A stretch of 53,436 bases of DNA from Christensenella sp. UBA7703 (GTDB taxonomy: Bacteria; Bacillota; Clostridia; Christensenellales; CAG-138), in NCBI GenBank assembly GCA_002482505.1, contig DLGD01000002.1:1-53436 (forward strand), in the 5' to 3' direction. Shown piece after piece: positions 14,508 to 23,540 of this stretch. The notes beneath the pieces were generated by a model. That model had not been told where the DNA came from. It did not search any database and was given only the letters and a program-made list of their open reading frames with translations. The position numbers were made by a program, and so were the translations under genes. Position 1 is the stretch's first letter. Each line of letters begins with the position of its first letter.

Positions 14508-16334
14508 TCAGGGATCTTGGGTGTCGATCTGCTTGGCGTATTTCATGCGCTGATCCTTGTTCAGGAAGCGCTTACGCATGCGGATGTTCTTTGGCGTGAC
14601 CTCGACCAACTCGTCGTCTGCAATGAACTCAAGGCACTGCTCCAGAGAGAGTACCACCGGCGGGGTCAGGCGCAGGGCATCGTCCGAGCCGGAAGCGCGC
14701 ATGTTGGTAACGTGCTTCTTTTTGCAGACGTTGACCACGATGTCCCCCGCGCGGGCGTTCTCGCCAACAACCTGTCCTTCATAAACGGGTATGCCGGAGC
14801 CGACGAAGAGCTTTCCGCGATCCTGTGTATTGAAGAGTCCATAGCTGGAGGTGTCGCCCGTCTCGTGGGCGACGAGGGAGCCCGTTTTGCGCTCTTCAAT
14901 CGGCCCGCGATAGGATTCATAATCGTGGAAGATATGGCTCATCACGCCGTTTCCGCGCGTATCGGTCAACAGTTCCGATCGATAGCCCATCAGTCCGCGT
15001 GCAGGCACGAGGAACTGTAGGCGAACGCTGTTGTCGCCCTGATTTGTCATGTCCTGCAACTCCGCTTTACGCTGGCCGAGCTTTTCCATGACCGCGCCGA
15101 CATAATCCACCGGCACGTCGATGGTGAGTTCTTCAATCGGCTCCAGCACGTTTCCGTCCTTGTCCTTGTGGAAGATGACCTTCGGGCGGGAGACCGCAAA
15201 TTCATACCCCTGACGGCGCATGGTCTCGATCAGAATCGAAAGATGCAATTCGCCTCTGCCGCTGACGCGGAAGCTGTCTGTGGCTTCGGTCTCCTCCACG
15301 CGCATGGAGATATTGGTCTTGACCTCGTTAAAGAGGCGGTCGCGGAGGTTGCGTCCGGTGACATATTTTCCTTCCCGGCCGGCAAAGGGGCTGTCGTTGA
15401 GCATGAACATCATGCTGACCGTGGGTTCGTCGATGTGCACAAACGGCAGCGGCTCAATGCAGGCGGGATCGCAAACGGTCTCGCCGACGTTGAGGAATTC
15501 CATACCCGCAACACAGATGATATCGCCGCACGGGGCTTCGTCCACCTCAACGCGCTTGAGCCCTTCATAACGATAGAGCCTTGTGATCTTCGTGTCCACT
15601 TTGCGGTTCTCTTCACCGCCGCAGATGACGACGGGCATGCCTTTTTTCGCGGTGCCGCGCTCAATGCGCCCGACGCCAATTCTCCCGACATAGTCGTCGT
15701 AATCGATCGAGGAGAAGAGGATTTGCAGCGGTTCGTCCGGCTGGAATTTCGGCGCGGGAATCGCGCTGAGAATCGTATCAAACAGCGCGACCATGTTGTT
15801 TTCCATGCTGTCCGGCGTGTGCCCGCTCATGTTGTCGCGCGCGCTGGCATAGACCACGGGGAAATCCAGCTGTTCCGCCGTCGCGCCGAGTTCGATGAAG
15901 AGTTCCAGCGCCTGATCCACCACTTCCGCGGGGCGCGCACCCTGACGATCGACCTTATTGACGACCAGAATCGGGATCTTGTTGAGTTCGAGGGATTTGC
16001 GAAGCACGAAGCGCGTCTGCGGCATGCAGCCTTCAAACGCGTCCACAAGCAGCAGAACGCCATCGACCATCTGGAGGATGCGCTCTACCTCGCCGCCGAA
16101 ATCCGCGTGCCCCGGGGTATCGACGATATTGATGCGTGTGCCGCCGTAGCTGACCGCTGTGTTTTTGCTGAGGATGGTGATGCCGCGCTCACGCTCGAGA
16201 TCATTGGAGTCCATAATGCGCTCGACGTCCTGTTCGCCTCTGCGCAGCACGCCCGCGTCACGCAGCATTTGGTCGACCAGGGTCGTTTTGCCGTGGTCAA
16301 CGTGCGCGATGATGGCGACGTTTCGAATGTCCAT
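14508..16334 (-). CDS. typA: Ribosome-associated GTPase TypA/BipA
   Basis: 608 residues, full length. G1 is AHVDHGKTT (about 10-18), G2 lies in ERERGITI, G3 is DTPGHADF, G4 is NKVD and G5 is YASA. An EF-G-like domain 2, two alpha/beta domains and the BipA-specific C-terminal domain follow. TypA acts on ribosomes in assembly and stress adaptation. AGAAAGG precedes the ATG. The acetyltransferase gene follows on the same transcript. Confidence 0.96.
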   Translation of the reverse strand: MDIRNVAIIAHVDHGKTTLVDQMLRDAGVLRRGEQDVERIMDSNDLERERGITILSKNTAVSYGGTRINIVDTPGHADFGGEVERILQMVDGVLLLVDAFEGCMPQTRFVLRKSLELNKIPILVVNKVDRQGARPAEVVDQALELFIELGATAEQLDFPVVYASARDNMSGHTPDSMENNMVALFDTILSAIPAPKFQPDEPLQILFSSIDYDDYVGRIGVGRIERGTAKKGMPVVICGGEENRKVDTKITRLYRYEGLKRVEVDEAPCGDIICVAGMEFLNVGETVCDPACIEPLPFVHIDEPTVSMMFMLNDSPFAGREGKYVTGRNLRDRLFNEVKTNISMRVEETEATDSFRVSGRGELHLSILIETMRRQGYEFAVSRPKVIFHKDKDGNVLEPIEELTIDVPVDYVGAVMEKLGQRKAELQDMTNQGDNSVRLQFLVPARGLMGYRSELLTDTRGNGVMSHIFHDYESYRGPIEERKTGSLVAHETGDTSSYGLFNTQDRGKLFVGSGIPVYEGQVVGENARAGDIVVNVCKKKHVTNMRASGSDDALRLTPPVVLSLEQCLEFIADDELVEVTPKNIRMRKRFLNKDQRMKYAKQIDTQDP

Positions 16335-16368
16335 TTGAGTACCTTCTTTCTAAATACGAAAACAAGTT

Positions 16369-16398
16369 ATTATAAACCACGCAAAGGCAGTTCCACAA
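16369..16398 (-). promoter_or_regulatory. Promoter of typA
   Basis: On the minus strand TTGTGG (16393-16398), an 18-bp spacer and TATAAT (16369-16374). The leader is about 30 nt. The rest of the 329-bp gap up to 16588 shows no gene. Confidence 0.55.
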
Positions 16399-16588
16399 GC
16401 AATATTGCGTAGTTTGCGGTTTTTTTACGTTTCCTTAACGAGAATCATGCGTTTTTGGGATATTATAGGAAAAAATCGAAGCGGGTTCGAGATTTTTGTG
16501 CATTCTTTCGCAAAAAAGATGGATTGAGATTCTCTTTTTCAACATCGATGCCTGAACGGGCAGGCGAAAATAATTTTGCAAAATTCTC

Positions 16589-16617
16589 TTGACAAGGCTC
16601 GTGTATTAATGTATAAC
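16589..16617 (+). promoter_or_regulatory. Promoter of the YtrA-type ABC operon
   Basis: A consensus TTGACA (16589-16594), a 17-bp spacer and TATAAC (16612-16617). The operator palindrome begins at the next base. Confidence 0.85.
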
Positions 16618-16629
16618 TGTCTTAAGACA
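16618..16629 (+). promoter_or_regulatory. Likely GntR/YtrA operator
   Basis: TGTCTTAAGACA is a perfect 12-bp palindrome directly after the -10 box, covering the expected transcription start. YtrA-type regulators repress their own ABC operons by binding palindromes in this position, so it is a good candidate for autorepression. Confidence 0.7.
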
Positions 16630-16663
16630 ATAATACAGCGACACACGAAAGGGGGAACTTGCA

Positions 16664-17050
16664 TTGGCTTGGCAATTCAACGCAAATCGTCCCATCTATC
16701 AGCAGATAGTGGACGAGATAGAACTTCGCATTCTCAACGGCACCTATGAAATGGGAATGCGGCTGCCCAGTGTACGTGACCTTGCGGTACTGGCGGCGGT
16801 CAACCCGAATACAATGCAGAGAGCACTCGCAGAACTGGAGGAAATGGGATTGGTTACCACGCAGAGAAACACCGGTCGAACGGTAACGACGGATGAAACC
16901 GCTGTCTCCCGCGCGCGGGATTGTAAGGCGGATTTGCTCGTAGAGACGTTCATGATGCAGATGCAGGCGCTTGGCTTAAGCCGTAAAGAGGTGCTGGAAC
17001 GTCTCGCGAAGGGGGAACAAAAGGAGGGGGAACATGCAGTCAATTCTTGA
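16664..17050 (+). CDS. GntR family regulator, YtrA subfamily
   Basis: A 128-residue regulator. The winged helix at about 1-75 contains RPIYQQIVDEIELRILNG, LPSVRDLA and NPNTMQRALAELEEMGL; a short helical tail follows. No large effector domain is present, which is typical of YtrA. Translation starts at TTG 16664, eight bases after GAAAGGGGG; no ATG fits. The gene overlaps the ABC ATPase gene by 17 bases, so it is the first gene of an autoregulated regulator-ATPase-permease operon, as in ytrABCDEF of B. subtilis, which responds to cell-wall antibiotics. Confidence 0.9.
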   Translation: MAWQFNANRPIYQQIVDEIELRILNGTYEMGMRLPSVRDLAVLAAVNPNTMQRALAELEEMGLVTTQRNTGRTVTTDETAVSRARDCKADLLVETFMMQMQALGLSRKEVLERLAKGEQKEGEHAVNS

Positions 17051-17732
17051 GACCAGGGCGCTGAATAAGCGCTACAGCTCGACGCTTGCGCTCAACAACG
17101 TCGACCTGACACTGCCCAAGGGCAAGATCATCGGCCTCTTGGGACCGAACGGCAGCGGCAAAACCACGCTGCTCAAGATCGTTGCCGGGTTACTTACGCC
17201 CACGAGCGGAACCGTTCTCGTGGACAATCAGCCCGTTGGTGAGGGGACCAAAGCGCTGATTTCATACCTGCCGGAGCGCACCTACCTGCCGGATTGGATG
17301 ACGGTGGAAGATTGCCTCGACTACTTTGTGGACTTTTATGCGGACTTTGACATGGCGCGCGCCAGAGAGATGCTCTCAAGGCTGAACGTGCCGGCTGGTA
17401 AGCGCATGAAGCAACTCAGCAAAGGTACGCGGGAAAAGATGCAGCTTGTGCTCGTCATGTCCCGCCGCGCAAAACTCTATTTGCTCGATGAACCCATAGG
17501 CGGTGTAGACCCGGCAACGCGGGACTACATCCTCGACACCATCATCGGCAACTATGACAACGAGGCGACCATCCTCATCTCCACGCATTTGATTTCGGAT
17601 GTGGAAAAGGTGCTCGACGAGTTCCTCTTCCTCAAGGATGGCGTGATCACCATGCATGACACGACGGACAATGTCCGCGAGACGCAGGGCAAGTCGCTGG
17701 ACGAGCTGTTCCGGGAGGTATTCAGATGCTAA
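17034..17732 (+). CDS. ABC transporter ATP-binding protein (YtrB-like)
   Basis: A 232-residue ATPase: Walker A GPNGSGKTT (about 37-45), signature LSKGTREKMQL (the usual SGGQ core is changed to SKGT), Walker B LYLLDEPIGGVD and switch ISTHLISDVE. The degenerate signature is common in YtrB-type proteins. The start ATG lies within the end of the regulator gene and follows GGAGGGGG. It pairs with the permease gene that overlaps its end by seven bases. Confidence 0.9.
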   Translation: MQSILETRALNKRYSSTLALNNVDLTLPKGKIIGLLGPNGSGKTTLLKIVAGLLTPTSGTVLVDNQPVGEGTKALISYLPERTYLPDWMTVEDCLDYFVDFYADFDMARAREMLSRLNVPAGKRMKQLSKGTREKMQLVLVMSRRAKLYLLDEPIGGVDPATRDYILDTIIGNYDNEATILISTHLISDVEKVLDEFLFLKDGVITMHDTTDNVRETQGKSLDELFREVFRC

Positions 17733-18595
17733 AGAAATTGATGAAACATGATTTCCGCGCGCTTTCGCGCACGCTCTTCCCGCTGCAGATCGGTATTCTC
17801 GGCGGCGGTCTGGTGGCGACGCTGCTTACCGCGCTGACCATCCGCCTGGGCGAACACACCGCAACCGCGGGCGGTTCCGCTCTGCTGCGGCAGCTGATCA
17901 TGGGCGTTTCTGCAACGGCTTCGGTTCTGATCGGTATTGCGATCATGGCCTCTGCGCTGGTTACACTGCTGCTGATTTGCTATCACTTTTACCGCAGCTT
18001 TCTCGGCGACGAGGGATATCTGACCTTTACGCTGCCGGTTTCCACCAGTAAGCTGATCTGGTCAAAACTCCTCACCGGCATGTTCTGGACGGCGATCAAC
18101 GCGGTTGTGATCATGGTCACGCTGCTCATTTTCTCGGTGTTTGGGACAACCAGCAACAGCATCGCAAACACGGAAGTGCTTCAGGCATTCCGGATGTTCT
18201 TCACGGATATTCTGCCGCAGGCGTCTAAGTATGTGAATGTGCCGCTGGTGGCGGTTGAGTTTGTTGTCATCACGATCCTTGCCCTGGCGTCCCAGATGCT
18301 GGAGATTTACTTCGCCATCGTGGTCGGCGGGCAGGTTGCCAAGAAGCACCGCATCCTTGCTGCTATCGGCATGTATCTGCTGATTAACATGGGTGTCGGC
18401 ATCATCAGCTCAACGTTTATGTCGCTGATTGCGCTTGGGGAGGGGTTTGCAAACCTGTCGTTCAACACGGCGCAGGACTTTAGCGTGGTTATGACCTCCG
18501 TCTTCGGCTGGTTTGGGGTGCTCTTCGCGGGGCTGAGCGTTCTGTTCTTCTTCCTGATCCGTTCGATCTTTAAGAAGAACCTGAACCTCCAATAA
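17726..18595 (+). CDS. ABC transporter permease (YtrC/D-like)
   Basis: A 289-residue membrane protein with six or seven helices. An early cytoplasmic segment, SFLGDEGYLTFTLPVSTSKLIWSKLL (about 91-116), is characteristic of permeases encoded with YtrA regulators. The C-terminus is short and basic. It ends the operon and is followed by a very strong terminator. The substrate is unknown; sensing or extruding an envelope-active compound is the usual proposal for this type. Confidence 0.85.
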   Translation: MLKKLMKHDFRALSRTLFPLQIGILGGGLVATLLTALTIRLGEHTATAGGSALLRQLIMGVSATASVLIGIAIMASALVTLLLICYHFYRSFLGDEGYLTFTLPVSTSKLIWSKLLTGMFWTAINAVVIMVTLLIFSVFGTTSNSIANTEVLQAFRMFFTDILPQASKYVNVPLVAVEFVVITILALASQMLEIYFAIVVGGQVAKKHRILAAIGMYLLINMGVGIISSTFMSLIALGEGFANLSFNTAQDFSVVMTSVFGWFGVLFAGLSVLFFFLIRSIFKKNLNLQ

Positions 18596-18622
18596 TCCAT
18601 CATTTTTATCGAGAGTCTCATA

Positions 18623-18660
18623 GGCAAGGGGTGGCGCACGCCACCCCTTGCCGCGTTTTT
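18623..18660 (+). terminator. Strong terminator of the YtrA operon
   Basis: GGCAAGGGGTGGC (18623-18635) pairs perfectly with GCCACCCCTTGCC (18640-18652) around GCAC, then GCG and TTTTT. Confidence 0.92.
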
Positions 18661-18716
18661 CTAGGTGAAGAGGAAAACGCTTGCGTTCCCCGGCCTAATC
18701 CCGCATAATATCCCTC

Positions 18717-19463
18717 ATGAAACGTGTATTGGGAAGCATCCGCCGCGCAGACGAGCGGTATCACATGATTGAAGACGGAGACAAGATCTGCATCGGTGTC
18801 TCCGGCGGCAAGGACTCGCTGCTGTTGATGGAGGCGATGAAGCTCTATCAGCGGTTTTCGTATACCAAGTTTGAAGTCATCGCATGCATGCTGGATCTTG
18901 GCTTAAAGCAGCAGGACGTCTCCAAAATTCAGGCGTATGCGGAGCGGATCGGCATCGACTTCGAGGTCGTCTATACCGACATCGGCAAGGTTGTGTTTGA
19001 ATACCGCGAGGAAAGAAGCCCCTGCGCACTGTGCGCAAAGCTCCGCCGCGGCGCGCTAAACACCTATGCGGTCGAGCATGGCTGCAACAAGGTTGCATTG
19101 GGGCACAACCGTGATGACGTGATTCAAACGTTCTTCATGAGTATGCTTTACGAAGGGCGCATCAATACCTTTGCGCCGGTGACATATCTTTCGCGCAGGG
19201 ATGTGACGGTTATCCGTCCGCTGATCTTCCTGCCGGAGAAGCACGCGCTGAGCATCGCCCGCGCACACGAGCTGCCGATTTTGCCCGCCAACTGCGACAT
19301 CGCAGGCCACACCAAGCGCGAGGAAGCCAAGCAGCTTGTCAAGCATCTTTCCGGCCTCGTACCGGACTTCGAGGAGAAGTTCATGCACGCGCTTTCGACG
19401 ACCGAGACCTACGGGCTTTGGGATCGGATGAGACTCAAAGGCGACGAGAGCCATAAGAGATAA
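18717..19463 (+). CDS. TtcA-family tRNA thiolation protein
   Basis: A 248-residue PP-loop ATPase with SGGKDS at 29-34, the CxxC pair C103/C106 (SPCALC) and GHNRDDVIQT at about 125-134. This is the layout of TtcA, which uses a 4Fe-4S cluster to make 2-thiocytidine in tRNA; a third Cys (C185 region, LPANCD) may complete the cluster site. Clostridia often hold several TtcA-like paralogs, so the exact target base is uncertain. The ATG has no strong ribosome site. It stands alone between two terminators/gaps. Confidence 0.8.
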   Translation: MKRVLGSIRRADERYHMIEDGDKICIGVSGGKDSLLLMEAMKLYQRFSYTKFEVIACMLDLGLKQQDVSKIQAYAERIGIDFEVVYTDIGKVVFEYREERSPCALCAKLRRGALNTYAVEHGCNKVALGHNRDDVIQTFFMSMLYEGRINTFAPVTYLSRRDVTVIRPLIFLPEKHALSIARAHELPILPANCDIAGHTKREEAKQLVKHLSGLVPDFEEKFMHALSTTETYGLWDRMRLKGDESHKR

Positions 19464-19554
19464 AGCATCAGAGAGAAATTGTATACTTATTGTTCAATAT
19501 CCTATCGTCTACGAGCATAATATTATCCTAAAAATTTAAATATACGAGGACACT

Positions 19555-21243
19555 ATGACGAGTAAATTGAAAGCTCCTGCCAAATTCTCGGATGTCTTTC
19601 CTGTTGCCCTTTTCGTTTTATGTTGGGGTTGGCTCATCTGGCTGACCTACTATACATCCGGCCATATACTGGATGCGGATGCATCAAATGTACTCGTCCT
19701 ATCGAACTTCTTATCGCAACAGAACGCAATCGTATCCACTGGATGGCGGTATTACACGGAAATACACGTCTTTAACATGCCGTTGGTGTATTCTTTCTTC
19801 TTTCACATCTTTAAAAGCTGGCAGTTGGTGCGCTTCTTTGGCACTGTCACATTGCAGGCGATATTGGTTTTGTCGTACTGGTGGTTTTGCAGACAGGCAA
19901 AGATCTCGCGGAATGCCTTTTTCTATTCAGCTACCGTATTGCTGCTCCCTGTCAGCGTGACATACGCCCGTATTGTACTTCTGCACGGGCATTATGCCTT
20001 CCATATTTCACTCGCGTTTTTGATCATCGGCCTCATACTAAAGCTGGCTACCAATCGACCAAAAAAGAATATGATGAACGGGTTACTCATGGCGGTGTTT
20101 GCGCTACTCTGCGTTGTCACCGGCATGAATGGCATGCGCATGCTGTATATTTCGCTTGCACCCGCGTTTTTTATCACGGCATATCTCTATTTTCGATCGG
20201 CCGGATTTCACAAGATCGCAATCAGCGAGCAAAAGACTTTCAAAGAGGGATTCAAAGGGCTTGTCCATTCTGTCCGTGAAACAGCGGAAGGACGCGCATT
20301 CCTTTTTACCATACTGGGATCGGGCTTCAATGCGTTCGGCATCGCAACCAATATCTTCGTTTTACGGAAGTTCTTTGGATTTAGCACATATTACTCGTTG
20401 CAAACAATATCGCCTTCTGCCGATGCACTCAGCGAACAAATCAATGATTTGATGAATCTGTTTGGATATCGAAACGGGGCAAAGGTCTTTTCCCTAGAAG
20501 GGATATGCTCGCTCTTGGCAGTGCTTGGCATTCTTCTTGCGATAGGATTCTCATTGTGGTACTTTTTCAAAAAGAGTGGCAACGAACCCTATTCGAAACG
20601 CTTCGTTGCAACGATCTTTTTTGGCGCGCTCGTAATAGAATCGCTGGTCTTTTTGATCACCGGCAATTATTTCATTCATTACTACACGCCGGTTTATGTG
20701 TTAATCGTGCTGTTGATTGCGGTTCTTCTGGATGAGTTTCCCAAGCGCTCAATTCGCATGCCGCGCATCTGCGCCACTGTGATGTTGTTTGCGTTTGTGC
20801 TGAGCGGTGCCGTGACCACCAACTTCCTTGTGAACAAACCGGAGGGCTATGCAACCCGTTACGAAGGACTCTCGTACAGCAATATCAATCAGGTGGATCA
20901 AATCAAGCCGGCAGCACGCTATTTGGCGGATCACGGCTATACCTATGGATACGCCTATTACTGGGATAGCAGCATTGTAACGGAGTTAACGGACGGCAAG
21001 GTTGAAATCTGTGCCATTGTAGAACCACCTAACATAACATACAGCTTTGCGAATACGAAGAAGGCGTTTTGGGATATCAATTATCATCAGGGGAAAACGT
21101 TCCTTCTGCTGGAAAAAGACGACACGAGTTGGCAAGAGTATCCAATTTTGGAAGGCGGAACCCAAATTTACGCGGATGACTACTATAAGATCATCGAATA
21201 CCCGGCACCGATACCGTTTGAACGTAGCCCATTTTCCGAATAA
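19555..21243 (+). CDS. Large polytopic membrane protein, possible GT-C glycosyltransferase
   Basis: 562 residues with about 11-12 membrane helices and a soluble C-terminal part (about 430-562). The first outward loop contains SGHILDADASNVLVLSNFL and WRYYTEIHVFNMPLV. Acidic residues in that loop and the overall shape fit GT-C enzymes, which use lipid-linked sugars, but no diagnostic motif is certain. It could equally be an unassigned membrane protein. Codon use is visibly more A+T-rich than in its neighbours, suggesting transfer. TACGAGGA precedes the ATG. Confidence 0.6.
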   Translation: MTSKLKAPAKFSDVFPVALFVLCWGWLIWLTYYTSGHILDADASNVLVLSNFLSQQNAIVSTGWRYYTEIHVFNMPLVYSFFFHIFKSWQLVRFFGTVTLQAILVLSYWWFCRQAKISRNAFFYSATVLLLPVSVTYARIVLLHGHYAFHISLAFLIIGLILKLATNRPKKNMMNGLLMAVFALLCVVTGMNGMRMLYISLAPAFFITAYLYFRSAGFHKIAISEQKTFKEGFKGLVHSVRETAEGRAFLFTILGSGFNAFGIATNIFVLRKFFGFSTYYSLQTISPSADALSEQINDLMNLFGYRNGAKVFSLEGICSLLAVLGILLAIGFSLWYFFKKSGNEPYSKRFVATIFFGALVIESLVFLITGNYFIHYYTPVYVLIVLLIAVLLDEFPKRSIRMPRICATVMLFAFVLSGAVTTNFLVNKPEGYATRYEGLSYSNINQVDQIKPAARYLADHGYTYGYAYYWDSSIVTELTDGKVEICAIVEPPNITYSFANTKKAFWDINYHQGKTFLLLEKDDTSWQEYPILEGGTQIYADDYYKIIEYPAPIPFERSPFSE

Positions 21244-21309
21244 AATTGGGTGAAAAAGAATCGCTCGTGCGATCTGCCCTGATTCGCTAAAGTATGCCAT
21301 CATAAAGGA

Positions 21310-21370
21310 AACCCATCGCTGGTGCTTGCTCTTGGGACATCAGTTGCCCATCAAGTATCAGGGATGGGTT
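21310..21370 (+). repeat. Inverted repeat in the gap before the flavodiiron gene
   Basis: AACCCATC (21310-21317) faces GATGGGTT (21363-21370) across 45 bp, with smaller nested complementarity. The surrounding 285-bp gap is A+T-rich and shows no supported gene. Significance is unclear. Confidence 0.4.
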
Positions 21371-21528
21371 GATTTGTATTTAACTTACTTTGGTGGATTC
21401 ATCCAAGAGCAAACAAGAAATTATGAGACCGCGCACGGCATCTGCAGGAAAGCAATGCGCATCTATAAAAATCATGCTAGAATGAAGTATAGCGGAAGCA
21501 AAATACGGACTTGCAGTGAGGTGACACG

Positions 21529-22716
21529 ATGAAAAAGCTTATAAAAAACAATGTGTTTTGGGTCGGAAAAACCGATTGGGAGCTTGAGTTCTTCCACGGC
21601 GCGGATTATACGATCAACCATGGCTCAAGCCAGAATTCCTATCTGATTACGGAAGAGAAAACGGTGCTCATCGACACGGTCTGGATGCCGCATGCGACAG
21701 AATTTGTCGCAAACCTTGCATCAGAGGTATCCCTCGATCAAATCGACTTTCTCGTCATCAATCATGGCGAGGTGGATCACAGCGGCGCTCTGCCCGCGCT
21801 GATGGAGAAGATTCCGAATACGCCGATCTATTGCACTGCAAGCGCGATCAAATCCCTGACCGGACAATATCATCATCCGGAGTGGGATTTTCATGTCGTC
21901 AAAACCGGAGACTCCATCGATATCGGAAACGGAAAAAAGCTTGTGTTCGTGGAGATGAAGATGCTGCATTGGCCGGACAGCATGGCCACATACATGACCG
22001 GTGACAACATCCTGTTTTCAAACGATGCGTTCGGGCAGCATTATGCGGTGGAAGAGCTGTTTAACGACGCGGCCGACACCTGCCTTCTTTGGGCGGAGGC
22101 ACAGAAATACTACGCGAACATTCTTACGCCGTTCTCCATGCTGGTCAAGCGGAAGATTGAGGAGATTCTTGCGCTGAACCTGACCATCGATATCATCGCG
22201 CCGAGCCACGGGGCGATCTGGCGGGAGAATCCGCTTCGAATCGTCGAGAAATATTACGAATGGTCAAAGGACTATCAGGAAGACCAGATCACCATCGTCT
22301 ACGACACCATGTGGGACGGAACCATGCGCCTTGCGCACCGAATCGGGAAAGAGATCTCGCTCAAGTCCCCCGCAACAAAGGTGAAGATCTTCAATGTGTC
22401 GAAGACCAACAAAAACGATATCATGACCGAGGTGTTCAAGTCGAAAGCCGTTGTGGTCGGCAGCCCGACCGTCGGATCCAACATCCTTTCCTCCGTCGGC
22501 GGATGGCTGGAGTTTCTCAAGGAGCTGAAGTTTAAGAATAAAAAAGCAGCGGTCTTTGGCTGCTATGGCTGGAGCGGTGAATCCACCAAAGTGCTGCGCG
22601 AACGGCTGACGGAAGCGGGATTCTCGGTTGTTGCGCCGGAACTCAAATGGAACTGGACACCGGTTGACGAGGAGCTGACCGGGGCTGCCGAGATAGCGGC
22701 TGCCTTGTGCGAATAG
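21529..22716 (+). CDS. fprA: Flavodiiron protein (FprA, A-type flavoprotein)
   Basis: 395 residues: a metallo-beta-lactamase-like diiron domain (1-~250) and a flavodoxin domain (~255-395). Diiron ligands include H79, E81, D83 and H84 in NHGEVDHSG, the His of KMLHWPDSM, the Asp of SNDAFGQH and the His of APSHGAIW. The flavodoxin part shows VYDTMWDGTMRLA and VVVGSPTVGSNI. These cytoplasmic enzymes reduce O2 to water and/or NO to N2O in anaerobes. No rubredoxin domain is attached. AGGTG precedes the ATG. The hemerythrin gene follows 48 bp on. Confidence 0.95.
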   Translation: MKKLIKNNVFWVGKTDWELEFFHGADYTINHGSSQNSYLITEEKTVLIDTVWMPHATEFVANLASEVSLDQIDFLVINHGEVDHSGALPALMEKIPNTPIYCTASAIKSLTGQYHHPEWDFHVVKTGDSIDIGNGKKLVFVEMKMLHWPDSMATYMTGDNILFSNDAFGQHYAVEELFNDAADTCLLWAEAQKYYANILTPFSMLVKRKIEEILALNLTIDIIAPSHGAIWRENPLRIVEKYYEWSKDYQEDQITIVYDTMWDGTMRLAHRIGKEISLKSPATKVKIFNVSKTNKNDIMTEVFKSKAVVVGSPTVGSNILSSVGGWLEFLKELKFKNKKAAVFGCYGWSGESTKVLRERLTEAGFSVVAPELKWNWTPVDEELTGAAEIAAALCE

Positions 22717-22764
22717 GCTTTTCGAGGTTTTCCTGAGACGAACGTGAACGGAAAGGAGACCCAT

Positions 22765-23313
22765 ATGAACCATGCAAGCGAAGACTTGAGACACGAACAC
22801 GAGAGCGTTCTCTTCGGGCTTGATGTGCTGGAGAAGATGGCAGGCCAGGTCAAGCAAACCGGCGCGCTGGACACAAAGGATATTGCAGATATGGTCAACT
22901 TTCTTCAGCTGTTTGCTGACAAGTGCCATCACGGAAAGGAAGAGAAGCTGTTCTTCCCCGCGATGGAAGCCGCTGGAATTCCCAACGAAGGCGGCCCGAT
23001 CGGGCAGATGCTGCTGGAGCACATTCAGGGAAGGCGCTTGATTGCGGAGATGGGGATTTCCGTTGCGGGCGGGAAACTGGACGCTGACATGTTTTGGGAT
23101 GCAGCGGACGGGTATATCCGGCTGATGCGCCCGCATATCAACAAGGAGAACATGATTCTTTTCCCGATGGGGGATCAGGCGCTGCCAGCGGAGAAACAGG
23201 CGCAGCTGCTGCAGCAGTTTGAGGCATTCGAAGCCGAGGTGATGGGCAAGGGCGTTCACGAGAAACTGCATGCCGTTCTCGACCGGTTTGAAGAAAAATA
23301 TCTGCATGCTTAA
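22765..23313 (+). CDS. Hemerythrin-like HHE domain protein
   Basis: A 182-residue four-helix protein with iron-ligand His in LRHEHESV (helix 1), KCHHGKEEKLFFP (helix 2), LLEHIQGRRL (helix 3) and MRPHINKENMILFP (helix 4). This matches single-domain bacterial hemerythrins. It probably binds or senses O2 or NO and works with the flavodiiron protein just upstream. ATG 22765 follows AAAGGAG; an in-frame ATG 21 bases earlier precedes the ribosome site. Confidence 0.92.
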   Translation: MNHASEDLRHEHESVLFGLDVLEKMAGQVKQTGALDTKDIADMVNFLQLFADKCHHGKEEKLFFPAMEAAGIPNEGGPIGQMLLEHIQGRRLIAEMGISVAGGKLDADMFWDAADGYIRLMRPHINKENMILFPMGDQALPAEKQAQLLQQFEAFEAEVMGKGVHEKLHAVLDRFEEKYLHA

Positions 23314-23414
23314 GGGCATGAAGAAAAAATGCTGTGCACATGCATCAACCGTGAGATGCATAACCGCCGGTCGGATGCGCCCCGAAAACGACGGAAACAC
23401 AAAAGACAACACAC

Positions 23415-23440
23415 AGTGCTCTGCAAGGGGCACTTTTTTT
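23415..23440 (+). terminator. Terminator of the fprA / hemerythrin unit
   Basis: AGTGCTC pairs with GGGCACT (one wobble) around a short loop, then a run of T. It is about 100 bp past the hemerythrin stop. Confidence 0.7.
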
Positions 23441-23498
23441 AGCTGTGGAACAAATTTTCTTCTGCAATCCTCGTTGCCGATTTTTGTATATCTTACAC

Positions 23499-23526
23499 AA
23501 AAAACCGGTCTTGCGACCGGTTTTTT
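23499..23526. terminator. Bidirectional terminator
   Basis: A perfect 12-bp stem, AAAAAACCGGTC with GACCGGTTTTTT, around TTGC. A runs and T runs flank it, so it can stop both the hemerythrin transcript and the convergent MFS transcript. Confidence 0.9.
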
Positions 23527-23540
23527 ACGTTCTAAAAAGG

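Noticed and set aside
21326..21532. 68-codon frame before the flavodiiron gene
   Set aside because: No ribosome site, no domain, overlaps the fprA start and has non-coding composition.
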